From the NCBI GenBank assembly GCA_002813285.1, contig PHTZ01000001.1, positions 766,501 through 830,500 on the forward strand: a DNA stretch of 64,000 nt. Reading direction: 5' to 3'. Below, piece after piece: positions 37,001-44,773 of the stretch; position 1 is the stretch's first letter; every line of letters starts with the position of its first letter. The stretch comes from Flavobacteriaceae bacterium MAR_2009_75 (GTDB lineage: Bacteria; Bacteroidota; Bacteroidia; Flavobacteriales; Flavobacteriaceae). The position numbers were made by a program, and so were the translations under genes. The notes under the pieces were generated by a model. That model did no database searches. It worked only from the letters and a program-made list of their open reading frames with translations, and was not told the origin of the DNA.

Positions 37001-40000
37001 ATTATCGATAATTGCAATACCAATGCCACAATAACTATCAGCGCAAGTGGAACCGGTACAATTCTTTATTCTTTAGATGGAGGGAGCACCTATCAAAGCA
37101 ATGGCGGAACTTATAGTACCATACCAGCCGGAAATTACGATGTATTTATTAAAGATGCTTCCGGCTGTACAGCTACTCAAAATATTGACGTTCACCCTAC
37201 TCTACAGGCTACTGTAGGTTTAGACAAACAACTAGGCTGTGGTGCCGGTAATGAAGCCGAAATAGCCATTGAAGCAATTGCTGGTTCAGGAATTTATGAA
37301 TTCGAGATTTTAGATAGTTCGGCAGGTATCAAAGTTGCTCGACAATCTTTGGTTCCTAATCCCTCTAATGTAATCATTGACATCGCAGACACCTATACTG
37401 TAAATGTGTATGATATGGGCACTGCATCACCACAATGTAGCAGAAATTATATTATAGAAGTTACGTTGGCCATTCAACCAGATTTTACCGCCAACCCGAC
37501 CGCCGTATCCTGCCCAGGTGCCAATGATGGTCGCATAGAATTAGCTCAGGTGAATAATGGCAACAACCCATTGACTTACACTTTAAACCCTATGCCTGCA
37601 GGTGCTAGTTGGGATATGACCACACAGTCATTCATCAACCTACCGGGCGGCAATTACACCATTACCGGCACAGGTCCAAATGGGTGTGAAACAGTTATAA
37701 ATTCAACGGTAGATGAAAATGCTGTACTTGCATTCGATGTTCCCAATGTGGTTCAATTCGGCTGTTCTAGTGACAATGATGTGGATAATGCGACTATTTC
37801 CATTAACACAGCAAGTATCTCAGGCGGCACAGGCACCTATAATAGATTCGTATTTATCGACAATGCCACCAACAACATACTTCAAGATAGCAACAGCACC
37901 AGTTATTTCTATACCGATGTAAATGGTGGCGACGTCATCGTTCGTGTGTATGATAACCAAGGTTGCCCTGCGGAACACGTGGTAACAGTGAATGCTTACG
38001 ATGCCTTGGTCGATGCCACTATTTCGGTGGACAGAAATATTGATTGTGTCAATAGTGGAGAAGATATCAGTATTGATGTGACCAGCACATTCACTAACTA
38101 CAGTGGCAATCCGGCCAATTACGAGTTTAGACAATTGCCTTCGGTTACGTATCAGGTATCGAATCAATTCTTAAACCTTTCTACCGGAACATACACCTTT
38201 GGAATCAGAAATATAACTACTGGATGCGAGATTATTAGAAGCCATACGGTGGAAGAACCTAATACTTTTGATATTACGGTAGAAAAATTATCGGATGTTA
38301 TTTGCCACGGAGGTGATGGAAGTATTCGTTTGACAGTAGTAGATGCCGTTTATACAGGTGGATTTAGTTATACTATCTTCAATGGCTCAGGTACACCTGT
38401 TCAATCGGGAAGTTCTGCTAACGTAGGTCCTACCCCGGCCATTTTGGTACCCGCAGGAAATTATACAGTAGACGTTACACAAGATGCCTTCCCAGAGTGT
38501 ATACAAACAAGAAGTTTTAGTATTTCGACCCCGGAAGCTCCACTAGCTCTCGACCCAATTATTACAGAAGAAGTTGGATGTAACAACAATCGCGGAAGTG
38601 CCCAAATAGTACCTACTGGTGGCGAGGCACCTTACGACATTGTTATGACCCATAATACTTCCGGAACCAATTACACGGCCAATGATGTACATTCCTTCTT
38701 GTTTCAAGGTCTAGGTGCCGGTCAGTACACCCTTCAAATTACGGATGCCTTGGGTTGTGTTGCCAACTTTACTAATGCATTTGATTTGGTTGTTCCCGAT
38801 CCTATATCTGCATCCATTTCCAATACGGATTTGGTTTGTGAAGGTGATAATGACGCATCGGTGACGGCTTCCGTCAACCCTAGAAATGTAACTGCTAATT
38901 ATAGATACATCTTGAACAGTTACGATGATATGGCAGGAAGCAATTTGTTAGTGGCATCGGCATCCCAAACAAGCAACACTTTCAACAATTTGACCAGTGG
39001 TTTCTATAGCATTTCTATTTTCGATGATATGGACTGTGAGTTTGAAACTTCTATTATTGAAATAGTAGAGCCTACAGAGGTCAAAGGTCAAATAACGACC
39101 TCTCAAATGATGACCTGTCAGAACAATGCCGAACTGTTGTTGACAGCATCGGGGGGTACAGCCCCTTATATGTGGAGTGTTGACGGTGTTAACTTTAATA
39201 TCATGAACGGTTCTGGTGGTGTCAATACACATCTATTCACCAATGTAACACAGGGTGAGTATCAATATTACGTGCGCGACAGTTTCAACTGTGTATCTGT
39301 ACTAACCAATTCCGTCAAGGTAAATGAGGTAGAAGATTTAACCGCTACAATCGACTTATCTGCAGCCAGAGTGGCTTGTCATGGTGACAATACAGCGGTT
39401 ATTCATGCCCATGCGGCTGGAGGCCTAGGAAATTACCAATACGCTCTGTTTAGTGATTCAGGCCTCATCAACGAAGTAAGACCAAATCAAGTAAACGGAT
39501 TATTCACAGATTTGGTTATTGGAGACTATTTTCTAAGGGTAGAGAGTGGCGATTGCCAATTTGTTTCTACTAGAATTCAGATTGCAGAGCCCACACCATT
39601 GGTAGTATCTGCAGATATAAACAATGTTAGTTGTAATGGTGCTGAAGACGGTAGTATCGATATTGATGTTACAGGTGGTGCTGGCACCTATCAATACGCC
39701 ATTTCACCAAACTTGAATCAGTTCTTCGACGAGAACTTGTTTGATGAACTTGCTCCGGGAGATTATACCATTATCGTGCAGGATGCCAATGGTTGTTTCG
39801 AAGTCATAGAAGCATCTATTGTTGAGCCGGAAGTACTTGAAGTAGGTGCTACTTCAACACCTGAAATTTGTGTGGGTGAAGAAAATGGCACCATAGACCT
39901 GACCATATCCGGTGGTACAGCTCCGTATAGTACACGCTTGGCTACGGAGTCGACATATATCGAAAATCGAACCTTATTTGAAAATTTAGCCGGTGGTGAT

Positions 40001-40792
40001 TACATTATTTACGTTCAAGATGCCAAAGGTTGTGAAGACAATATGTTTATTAGGGTCGATGCAGGTGTCAACTTGAATGCCTTGGTAGAGCCTGTTTATG
40101 GCTGTAATGGTAATACTCCAAATAACTACATCAACATTATTCTTGAAGATCCGAGTATCGAAGAAGAGGTGTTGTTCGGTATAGACACGACGGACCCGTC
40201 TGAGATGCAGTTAAATCCATTCTTTAGAGATTTACCCCCAGGTAACCATTATGTTGCTATTTCCCATGAAAATGGCTGTATTGCGACACACAACTTTATT
40301 ATCGATGACTATGAACCGTTACAAATTGCGGTAACCCAGACCAATATCAACGAAATAACCGCAACGGTCACGGGAGGCAAAGAAGAGTACACGATTTACT
40401 TTGGCGATGTTAGCAATGGCGCTGACAATACCTACTTCATCAAAGAAACCGACACTTATTTGGTAACGGTTATTGACGAAAATGGTTGTGAGGCCTCTGC
40501 TAGTATTTTTATGGAATTCATAGATATTGAAATCCCTAATTTCTTTACACCGAATGGCGATGGTGCCAACGATATTTGGCAACCTAAAAACATGGAAATC
40601 TTCCCTGACATCTACATCAGTATTTACGATAGATATGGAAGAACTGTTTATACTTTCAAGGATAATGAAGACGATTGGGATGGAATTTACCAGAACAGCA
40701 ATCTACCATCAGGAGATTATTGGTATATCATCAAATTAAATGGTGAATCTGACACCAGAGAATTTGTCGGTCACTTTACTCTTTACAGATAG
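28070..40792 (+). CDS. Giant SprB-repeat T9SS adhesin with IgGFc-binding-like head
   Basis: A 4240-residue cell-surface protein, here started at ATG 28070 (MITLLRPYLKSLLF, cleavage after IAFS); an in-frame TTG at 28049 adds seven residues. Domains in order are an IgGFc-binding-protein-like N-terminal region (about 27-470), a PKD/Ig-like domain (about 485-555, AYQWYGDGEMIPGANG), DUF11 (about 557-665), a TSP3 calcium motif (DFDSDGVVDSVDLDDDNDG), an unassigned region, a second TSP3 motif near 1000, a second DUF11 (about 1065-1200), then more than 20 SprB-type repeats (about 1445-4140) with the pattern GGTAPYQYSLDGG...GTYTVTVTD, and a canonical type B C-terminal domain (FFTPNGDGANDIWQP, YDRYGR, LPSGDYWYII). 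A SprB-like function in gliding and adhesion is inferred from this architecture. The head-only paralogue begins one base after the stop codon. Confidence 0.9.
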   Translation: MITLLRPYLKSLLFLIIVFSSQIAFSQLSDLHYLPPMKQGQNNQGIQQQAIYLSTPETSAFTVNAYQGTSNAIVRTFSIDNLNAGVWTLGNGDNNITLVNNNNTGVVLTNSGLRFESPSGKKFYVNYRGKSGSQAASLTAKGRQAMGTNFKWGGVPNKGSHSSKSNTLGIMATEDNTTVVLSGYDPGCEFRVGNNRAGIISNSHTITLDANESFVYETYIGNSPTQAHEDGWIGASIVSTKDIVISNGSINFGSEDGQSHRDAGIDQPVPINKLGKEYVFIRGNGNTNGLTEFPLVIATADNTQVFVNGSSTPVATINNGEYYKIPSSYYSSNTVGANMFVQTSKDVYAYQSMAGSSNLYTQGLNFVAPVNCLLPDYLDNIPDIRNIAGSTVTGGLTIIASVNTTDANIKIYEDGTEISKPPSSPVAGSSDWKTFYIPNLDGDISVTSTGPMAIGFFGFNGAQGVAGYFSGFDTVPVVDLGIRGGSGCFVGSEIFEATGNFDAYQWYGDGEMIPGANGESFAPTVAGDYFVRGTKGPCTYDSQPISAYYCDPDVVLNKTVDKPEIKEGEKATFTIKVRNLGVGPLTNLRITDNIPSGLTLISAQTISGSWSGNTWNIGTLNGGETAFLNLEVQADEIAILPLLNLINTATNSQDQTDTNITKDNPSARLIVHNDFDSDGVVDSVDLDDDNDGILDTVEQMCIISNDVNFTSPSTTVQGGNAVTEIFTNFNDLWRSSTSSRNPLLPNLSHELLAFTSGGTTFTTGVLDDDVYDSNGNGLLDGIDTNNDGTADISATESNWMALSPSKNIYSEATLEASFNDGDPNNAQGLTVVNDPATDSLNPLLTHGQNGLDLGTGIANVGDTWVYEIDPIVVTNVGDGIPDILLTQVADPSGVGHTVSLYDATGAPLGNAVRVQASSGGALNSVVGSYRLDVYHANGSVFFNNTTRDYRLATVELSEFNIPAASLSDVAYLRLQLGSNADVAFLSYNTASFSGFCANLDTDMDGFPDHLDLDSDGDGCSDANEYYKDNNADGGDGGEYGTGVPAVDPNDGTVIDASYVRVFAPIVILGNTSEDLGGADINGQELSLGQTFNYAIRFQNTGDDDATNFTIRDVLPTGVTVESFDYSNAPGVTESYDPVSHTVTFTIPDNLVEIGDPEYKIAIEVTVSGDCSEFVAACASKLENHAYATYQGIVNSSTFSDEDGSNPAGACITDPEVASNSLANALQDCDVARSVLLCGDFVTLTAGDGFTSYTWAIDNNNNGQIDGSDTLLNDGDPDSEPRTMVVTSIGNYIVEKTAASGCDDHIERIRVNRFGDVQTNPIVDYFNQVNSDSNPDNDLQGEIVTCSIDGDELPKIFLCGSNDSALLQLGITDAQSITWQKLDETSCSDAGDDCANKNGTCTWNNLVQQNNYTVTESGSYRVVIAYENGCFSRFYFNVFQNTLDIAYIPTDIVCNTNGSIRITNPTSGYGYQLFNVTNDAIEIPFSAGQGPNFDIANNGTYKVQATQLNPSTGAPIANSCVFETEDIGIQRRDYEVNLSSTTADCDEQGTISVQALNVLPDYSYELYIDDGSNGGAGSFVTSELVKADNTHTFTGVVPGDYIVVTSTTDGCTDTQTITVNEIPELRLTANTENHITCSAGVVNLAVTGGTTGHQYAIWSKNGVLNYADTASIPDTDFVGSTNFYFGYRGNPATYFPNEDGEYVFVVKDDNGCFALSNSVQVDDLGAVSVTASHTDILCADSATSTLTINATGGTAPYQYSLDGGVTYQNENFFNNLTAGIYTVTVSDSSGTVDSRCTESIDYEITQPFRLTGSATIVEDASCDPSGALVKILNPNGGQAPYEYSFDGGSNFGPTDGSRLTAGTYQLVLRDALGCTFDMELTVPSETPDPNLNSAITYNCDGTGEVTISTDNTTDFNYTYSINTVPNTPEDFNIFSNVAAGTHTITVGYSSALGAEQSMLFFENFGTGATTQIGEIGTGYCYEPQNGAETTCNLGPAGILVSGEYTVTNFVTNPISAWRSPNDHTGLTDGRFLAVDVQVHDNEDDSILWKRENLEVLPNRPITVAFSAYNLRRVTAYGNNPDVLVELVNSSGTVLGSGTTGDIPKNTDADSWYDYSFTFDPGTNTDVSVIFKTNLNSADGNDLILDDIHATQIPEVCEKTQDLTVVVESGKEFEVSILGSTSPTCNGANNGNIRFEVNNFDPAFGYEYSLDGGISWIAEATSPFTTPSTLGDGNYGIMVRKVDDNSCTATSASTVTLTSPNALTADLIQTAEFTCFNTGATLEASASEGTPSYEYQLELTDGTMVRGFQSSLVFLNVGAGNYLVRVRDTNNCEVVSTSPVTVTAPNALTLGLSATQCYDGLSNGSVTATVTDGNGNYTFRINAGAWQTPTPINNLAYTFNNLSEGTYDIEVTDQYGCTSGIQVITIAPTIALSVTATNASVCADGSLTANASGGDGNFEYAFIPSGNTVTDTDFSPSNSASIPLADVGDYDIYVRDKANGTNYCERMETETVQANPTLAFTATPTDAECFGGTGSIAVSITVGLAPFDYRLVDVTNGTPDQIQNDVVSNSRTYFNLAPGTYDIVITDDSGCSETVSGIVVDEPIELTADVEGRTPTACTGNPNDFGFDFLNYPTSIGTVEFSDDGGATWQTSDQFRGYLSGDEVDPSLRTIDGSGNTVCQTDLPRFIVPFPLDDLDITLLPIIVNCTELQVSVRGQNGTAPYEYTYSEDPANFDIVSPAHGWTTTYPAGSTHTFTNLIPGRTYAFYVRDAVGCVRQSSVNVNDIITNPMDISASITPTCDSSSTGIIRYTIVDTDGSTETDMQWTLYDVDGNVIRNSTGVISYANTIEILNLPANEYYIEVQQVDAGGTPQCISASENEILDELEVITGVPQSIQDISCENPGLIQIDNVQGGGGSYMYTITGPAPFSPITATGDNPIEIAANSPAGTYIISVEDQYGCSYNLGDVTMNFMTAPTIDDIIIDNCNTNATITISASGTGTILYSLDGGSTYQSNGGTYSTIPAGNYDVFIKDASGCTATQNIDVHPTLQATVGLDKQLGCGAGNEAEIAIEAIAGSGIYEFEILDSSAGIKVARQSLVPNPSNVIIDIADTYTVNVYDMGTASPQCSRNYIIEVTLAIQPDFTANPTAVSCPGANDGRIELAQVNNGNNPLTYTLNPMPAGASWDMTTQSFINLPGGNYTITGTGPNGCETVINSTVDENAVLAFDVPNVVQFGCSSDNDVDNATISINTASISGGTGTYNRFVFIDNATNNILQDSNSTSYFYTDVNGGDVIVRVYDNQGCPAEHVVTVNAYDALVDATISVDRNIDCVNSGEDISIDVTSTFTNYSGNPANYEFRQLPSVTYQVSNQFLNLSTGTYTFGIRNITTGCEIIRSHTVEEPNTFDITVEKLSDVICHGGDGSIRLTVVDAVYTGGFSYTIFNGSGTPVQSGSSANVGPTPAILVPAGNYTVDVTQDAFPECIQTRSFSISTPEAPLALDPIITEEVGCNNNRGSAQIVPTGGEAPYDIVMTHNTSGTNYTANDVHSFLFQGLGAGQYTLQITDALGCVANFTNAFDLVVPDPISASISNTDLVCEGDNDASVTASVNPRNVTANYRYILNSYDDMAGSNLLVASASQTSNTFNNLTSGFYSISIFDDMDCEFETSIIEIVEPTEVKGQITTSQMMTCQNNAELLLTASGGTAPYMWSVDGVNFNIMNGSGGVNTHLFTNVTQGEYQYYVRDSFNCVSVLTNSVKVNEVEDLTATIDLSAARVACHGDNTAVIHAHAAGGLGNYQYALFSDSGLINEVRPNQVNGLFTDLVIGDYFLRVESGDCQFVSTRIQIAEPTPLVVSADINNVSCNGAEDGSIDIDVTGGAGTYQYAISPNLNQFFDENLFDELAPGDYTIIVQDANGCFEVIEASIVEPEVLEVGATSTPEICVGEENGTIDLTISGGTAPYSTRLATESTYIENRTLFENLAGGDYIIYVQDAKGCEDNMFIRVDAGVNLNALVEPVYGCNGNTPNNYINIILEDPSIEEEVLFGIDTTDPSEMQLNPFFRDLPPGNHYVAISHENGCIATHNFIIDDYEPLQIAVTQTNINEITATVTGGKEEYTIYFGDVSNGADNTYFIKETDTYLVTVIDENGCEASASIFMEFIDIEIPNFFTPNGDGANDIWQPKNMEIFPDIYISIYDRYGRTVYTFKDNEDDWDGIYQNSNLPSGDYWYIIKLNGESDTREFVGHFTLYR
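32390..40510 (+). repeat. SprB-repeat array (more than 20 diverged units)
   Basis: Roughly 80-95-residue units, each with a core like GG-x-APY-x-Y-S-x-DGG, a central F-x-NL-x-AG-x-Y motif and an end like V-x-D-x-x-GC. Clear cores are near 33320, 33560, 34670, 36210, 36790, 37060, 38620, 39150, 39420, 39680 and 39910. Unlike the 213-bp repeats at 18264, these are well diverged at DNA level and so are an old, stable array. One unit is interrupted by a non-SprB domain at about 33930-34545. Confidence 0.8.
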
Positions 40793-40793
40793 A

Positions 40794-42842
40794 ATGAAAA
40801 ATAAATTATTCATATTGATTTTTATACTCAGTACGGGTGCTTTTGCCCAGTTGAGTGACCTTCATTATTTGCCCCCTTTAAAACAAGGCTCCAATAATCA
40901 GGCTATTCAACAACAAGAGGTACATATATCTACCCCTGAGACCACGACATTTACCGTGAATGTCTATAGGGGCACCAGCAATGCCATTATCGCTACTTTT
41001 AATATTTCGAATACTGCACCCGCCGTATATACTCTTGCCAATGGTGATAACAACATAACATTGGTTGACAACGCCCATACAGGGGTAGTGATTACTGATG
41101 GAGGACTGAGGTTCGAAGCGCCTAGCGGTGATAAATTTTATGTCAATTATCGCGGTAGATCCGGATCGCAGGGTGCATCACTTACCTCCAAGGGTAGAGC
41201 CGCTATGGGTACTCGATTTAAGTGGGGTGGAGTCCCAAATTTAGGTACCCACGTATCTAAATCAAATACAGTAGGTATAATGGCCACTGAAGATAATACG
41301 ACCATTGATATCTTTGGGTACGACCCAAATTGTACATTTCGTTCTGGAGCCAACGCTACGGCCCTGACAGACGACACCTATCAGATTACTCTGAATGCTA
41401 ATGAATCTTTCGTCTTTGAAGCCTATTTAGGAAACACCTTTTCCGCGGCTCAAAGCCAAGGGTGGATAGGTGCCAGTATCGTTTCGGATAAAAATATTGT
41501 TATCAGTAATGGTTCGTTAAATTATGGTAGACAGGCAAATAACTCTAATAGAGACGCCGGTATTGACCAACCAGTTCCTGAAGATAGAATCGGTAAGGAT
41601 TATGTGTTTATTCGCGGTAATGGCAGCAGTAATGGTTGGACCGAGTTTCCATTAATTATAGCTACCCAAAACAATACGGCTATATATGTAAACGGCTCTA
41701 CGACCCCAATCGCGACCATCAACAATGGTGATTATTTTGAAATCCCCAGCAGCTATTATTCTTCCAACTCGGTTGGTGCGAATATGTACGTGTCTACCTC
41801 GAAAGATGCCTACGCCTATCAATGTATGGGAGGGTCAACGGCCGCTTACACCCAAGGTCTTAATTTTGTAGCCCCTGTAAATTGTTTACTTCCTGACCAC
41901 ATGGACAACATACCTGACATTAGAAATGTGGCGGGAATAAACGTAACAGGAGGTGTAACAATAGTTGCTTCCACTACAACTCCCGATGGAAATATTACAG
42001 TTACCGATGGCACAGGAAATATCACCTTACCCCCCTCCTCTCCCGTCGCTGGAAATTCACTCTGGAAAACCTTTTATGTTCCCAATTTGACCGGTAACGT
42101 AAGTGTAAACTCTACGGGGCCGATTGCAGTGGGATTTGTAGGTTTTAATGGAGCACGCGGTGTAGCAGGATACTTTTCGGGCTTCGATACAGTGCCTGAT
42201 GTTGACTTGCAGGTAACCGGGGGAGGATGTCTCCCTGGTTCGGTGATTGAGGTGGTAGATGCGAATTTTGACGCCTATCAATGGTTTCAAGATGGCACAG
42301 AAGTACCGGGAGCCATATTTTCAAGTTTTACACCCAATCAAGCGGGCGATTACTATGTAAGAGTAACCAAAGGCGGATGTACGTACGACTCGCAACCAAT
42401 TGCCGCGTACTATTGCTTACCCGACGTAGTCATTAAAAAAACGGCAGATACCAATACCGTGTTTAATGACGGACTAGTTACGTTTACCATTACGGTGGAA
42501 AGCTTAGGCGTAAACGATATTACCAATGTAGTAATTACCGATTTACTTCCCACCGGTTTACAATTTGTATCATCGGCAATATCGAAAGGAAGCTTCACTT
42601 ATCCGAACTGGAATATCGGCACTATGGAGCAAGGAGACTTAGAAACAATATCCCTGATAGCTCGAGCGAATTTACCTGACATTTATACGACTACCACTTC
42701 GGTAACCAATACCGCTAGCAATAGTCAAGACCAAACCGATACGAACATAACTTCGGACGACCCTTCTGAAACTATTACCATAAATTTCCAAGCTCCTACG
42801 ACTATTATCACCAATCGAAGAATTACCTATAGGGTAAATTAA
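40794..42842 (+). CDS. Head-only paralogue of the giant adhesin (IgGFc-binding-like, Ig, DUF11)
   Basis: 682 residues from ATG 40794, one base after the giant adhesin's stop codon; a longer in-frame start at 40740 would lie inside the upstream gene and lacks a signal peptide. It has a signal peptide (ILSTGAFAQ), then LSDLHYLPP, and follows the N-terminal ~660 residues of the giant protein domain by domain (IgGFc-binding-like head, AYQWFQDG Ig domain, DUF11). Similarity ends at SQDQTDTNIT; instead of SprB repeats and a type B sorting domain, the protein stops after ITNRRITYRVN. It therefore looks like a tandem duplicate of the head. It may be periplasmic, or it may use a different terminal signal. 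Co-transcription with the giant gene is very likely. Confidence 0.85.
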   Translation: MKNKLFILIFILSTGAFAQLSDLHYLPPLKQGSNNQAIQQQEVHISTPETTTFTVNVYRGTSNAIIATFNISNTAPAVYTLANGDNNITLVDNAHTGVVITDGGLRFEAPSGDKFYVNYRGRSGSQGASLTSKGRAAMGTRFKWGGVPNLGTHVSKSNTVGIMATEDNTTIDIFGYDPNCTFRSGANATALTDDTYQITLNANESFVFEAYLGNTFSAAQSQGWIGASIVSDKNIVISNGSLNYGRQANNSNRDAGIDQPVPEDRIGKDYVFIRGNGSSNGWTEFPLIIATQNNTAIYVNGSTTPIATINNGDYFEIPSSYYSSNSVGANMYVSTSKDAYAYQCMGGSTAAYTQGLNFVAPVNCLLPDHMDNIPDIRNVAGINVTGGVTIVASTTTPDGNITVTDGTGNITLPPSSPVAGNSLWKTFYVPNLTGNVSVNSTGPIAVGFVGFNGARGVAGYFSGFDTVPDVDLQVTGGGCLPGSVIEVVDANFDAYQWFQDGTEVPGAIFSSFTPNQAGDYYVRVTKGGCTYDSQPIAAYYCLPDVVIKKTADTNTVFNDGLVTFTITVESLGVNDITNVVITDLLPTGLQFVSSAISKGSFTYPNWNIGTMEQGDLETISLIARANLPDIYTTTTSVTNTASNSQDQTDTNITSDDPSETITINFQAPTTIITNRRITYRVN

Positions 42843-42903
42843 CACTTAGTGTAACAAAAAGTCTTTCTGCTCGTCAAGTTAGAGAACGTAAAATCCATTT
42901 GGC

Positions 42904-43806
42904 TTGGCAACTATTCTTTCTGTAAAAAATCTGACCAAGAAATTCGGTTACTTGACCGCGGTAAAAAATTTATCGTTTACCATTGAAAAAGGAAATGTCT
43001 ACGGAATTCTCGGCCCTAACGGAAGCGGAAAGTCAACGACTTTAGGCATAGTTCTCAATGTGGTCAACCGTACCGAGGGAGATTTTTTTTGGTTCGATGG
43101 CCATACATCTACTCATAATGCCTTGAAAAAAGTAGGCGCTATCATTGAGAGACCCAACTTTTACCCTTATATGACCGCTGTTCAAAATCTTAAACTGGTT
43201 TGTAAGATCAAAGAAGTTGACGAAGATAAGATTGAGGAAAAATTAGAGCTAGTAGGTTTACTAGATCGTAAGAATAGTAAATTTCAGACCTATTCCTTGG
43301 GCATGAAACAGCGTCTAGCAATTGCCTCTGCCCTACTCAACGACCCTGAAATATTGATTCTCGACGAACCCACTAACGGTTTAGACCCACAGGGTATTCA
43401 TCAAATACGACAAATTATAAAGAAAATAGCCGCAGACGGAACTACAATTTTGCTGGCATCGCACCTGCTTGACGAGGTCGAAAAAGTCTGTAGCCATGTA
43501 GTGATTCTAAGAAAAGGCGAGAAATTATATTCAGGCCGTGTAGACGGCATGTTGGCTAGCCATGGCTTTTTTGAATTGAAATCGGAAAATACGCTCGGTC
43601 TAAAGGCCTATTTAGAGAAAAACGCCAGTTTTGGTTCGATAAAAGTGGAGAATGATTTGATAACCGCCATATTGAAAGAAGATATGGATGCCTCTGAATT
43701 AAATCAAGCACTCATTGCTGAAGATATCATATTATCCCATCTGGTAAAAAGAAAGGAAAGTCTTGAAGAACAATTCTTGACACTAACCAAAAATCAAGTG
43801 AACTAA
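42904..43806 (+). CDS. ABC transporter ATP-binding protein
   Basis: A 300-residue ATPase of the BcrA/NatA-like exporter group. Motifs are Walker A GPNGSGKSTT, Q-loop region IERPNFYPYMT, signature YSLGMKQRLAIA, Walker B ILILDEPTNGLD and H-loop LLASHLLDEVEK, followed by a C-terminal accessory domain of about 80 residues typical of this group. In-frame stop codons upstream leave TTG 42904 as the first usable start (MATILSVKNLTKKFG). It is followed six bases later by its membrane partner. The substrate is unknown; this type exports peptides, lipids or antibiotics, or acts in gliding-type ABC systems. Confidence 0.93.
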   Translation: MATILSVKNLTKKFGYLTAVKNLSFTIEKGNVYGILGPNGSGKSTTLGIVLNVVNRTEGDFFWFDGHTSTHNALKKVGAIIERPNFYPYMTAVQNLKLVCKIKEVDEDKIEEKLELVGLLDRKNSKFQTYSLGMKQRLAIASALLNDPEILILDEPTNGLDPQGIHQIRQIIKKIAADGTTILLASHLLDEVEKVCSHVVILRKGEKLYSGRVDGMLASHGFFELKSENTLGLKAYLEKNASFGSIKVENDLITAILKEDMDASELNQALIAEDIILSHLVKRKESLEEQFLTLTKNQVN

Positions 43807-43812
43807 AAACTT

Positions 43813-44646
43813 ATGACTAGACTTTTACAAATAGAATTCATCAAGTTATGGAACAATAGAATAAGTAAAATTCTAATTGTATCTTATTTTCTTTTGCTTA
43901 CTTCGATTGCTTTGGTAGCAGCGATTAAATTTGATATTGGCCCTATAAATTTTCATCTTGCCGACCAAGGCATCTTCAACTTTCCTTATATCTGGCACTT
44001 TAACACCTATGTCACTGCCCTTTTCAAACTGTTCTTGGCCATTGTCATCGTTTCGATGATGGCGAATGAGTATAGCAATAAGACCATCAAACAGAATTTG
44101 ATAGACGGACTATCAAAGAAAGAATTCATTCTGAGCAAATTTTTAACGGTAGTTTCATTTGCCTTAATATCTACGCTATTTGTTTTCACAGTTTCATTGA
44201 TTTTAGGTCTTGCCTATTCTGATTTCAACGAAATTTCCATTATATTTTCAGACCTAGAATTTCTTTTGGCCTTCTTTATAAAATTAGTTGGCTTCTTTTC
44301 TTTTTGTCTCTTTTTGGGCATCCTAGTAAAACGGTCCGCCTTTGCTCTCGGATTCTTAATTCTTTGGATGATTATAGAACAAATGCTATTCGGGCTTTTA
44401 GGCTGGAAATTCGTCTCTTGGGAAACTGCTAAGATGATTAAAAATCTTTTTCCTCTGCAATCAATGTCCAATTTGATAGAAGAACCTTTTTCACGACTAA
44501 ATGCCGTTCAATCAGTAGCAGCCCAGATGGGAGAAAAGTTTAATTTTGATTATCAGGTGCACTGGTACGAAATAGCAGTGGTTCTAACTTGGATTGGTCT
44601 ATTTATTTATCTCTCCTATGCGATATTGAAAAGACGAGACCTGTAG
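43813..44646 (+). CDS. ABC-2 type transporter permease
   Basis: A 277-residue inner-membrane protein with six hydrophobic helices (starting ILIVSYFLLLTSIALVA and ending VVLTWIGLFIYLSYAIL) and the layout of ABC-2 permeases. The cytosolic N-terminus (RLLQIEFIKLWNNR) is typical of partners of BcrA-type ATPases. It starts six bases after the ATPase gene, so the two form one exporter. No substrate can be inferred. A 127-base gap follows before the next gene. Confidence 0.88.
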   Translation: MTRLLQIEFIKLWNNRISKILIVSYFLLLTSIALVAAIKFDIGPINFHLADQGIFNFPYIWHFNTYVTALFKLFLAIVIVSMMANEYSNKTIKQNLIDGLSKKEFILSKFLTVVSFALISTLFVFTVSLILGLAYSDFNEISIIFSDLEFLLAFFIKLVGFFSFCLFLGILVKRSAFALGFLILWMIIEQMLFGLLGWKFVSWETAKMIKNLFPLQSMSNLIEEPFSRLNAVQSVAAQMGEKFNFDYQVHWYEIAVVLTWIGLFIYLSYAILKRRDL

Positions 44647-44773
44647 GCATAACCTTCACAATTTAGCTCCCTAGACTATAAGTCAATAATTCATAACATC
44701 TAACGGACATAGGAGCTACACAAGACATTTTGTATTATCTTGTTCTAATTAGGTTTCCATACAAAACAAGAAA

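Noticed and set aside
40740-40793. Upstream start for the head-only paralogue
   Set aside because: Would overlap the end of the giant adhesin and place a hydrophilic stretch before the signal peptide; ATG 40794 is better.
44640-44730. TAGCTCC/GGAGCTA inverted pair after the ABC permease
   Set aside because: Seven-base arms about 40 bases apart and no T-run; not a convincing terminator.
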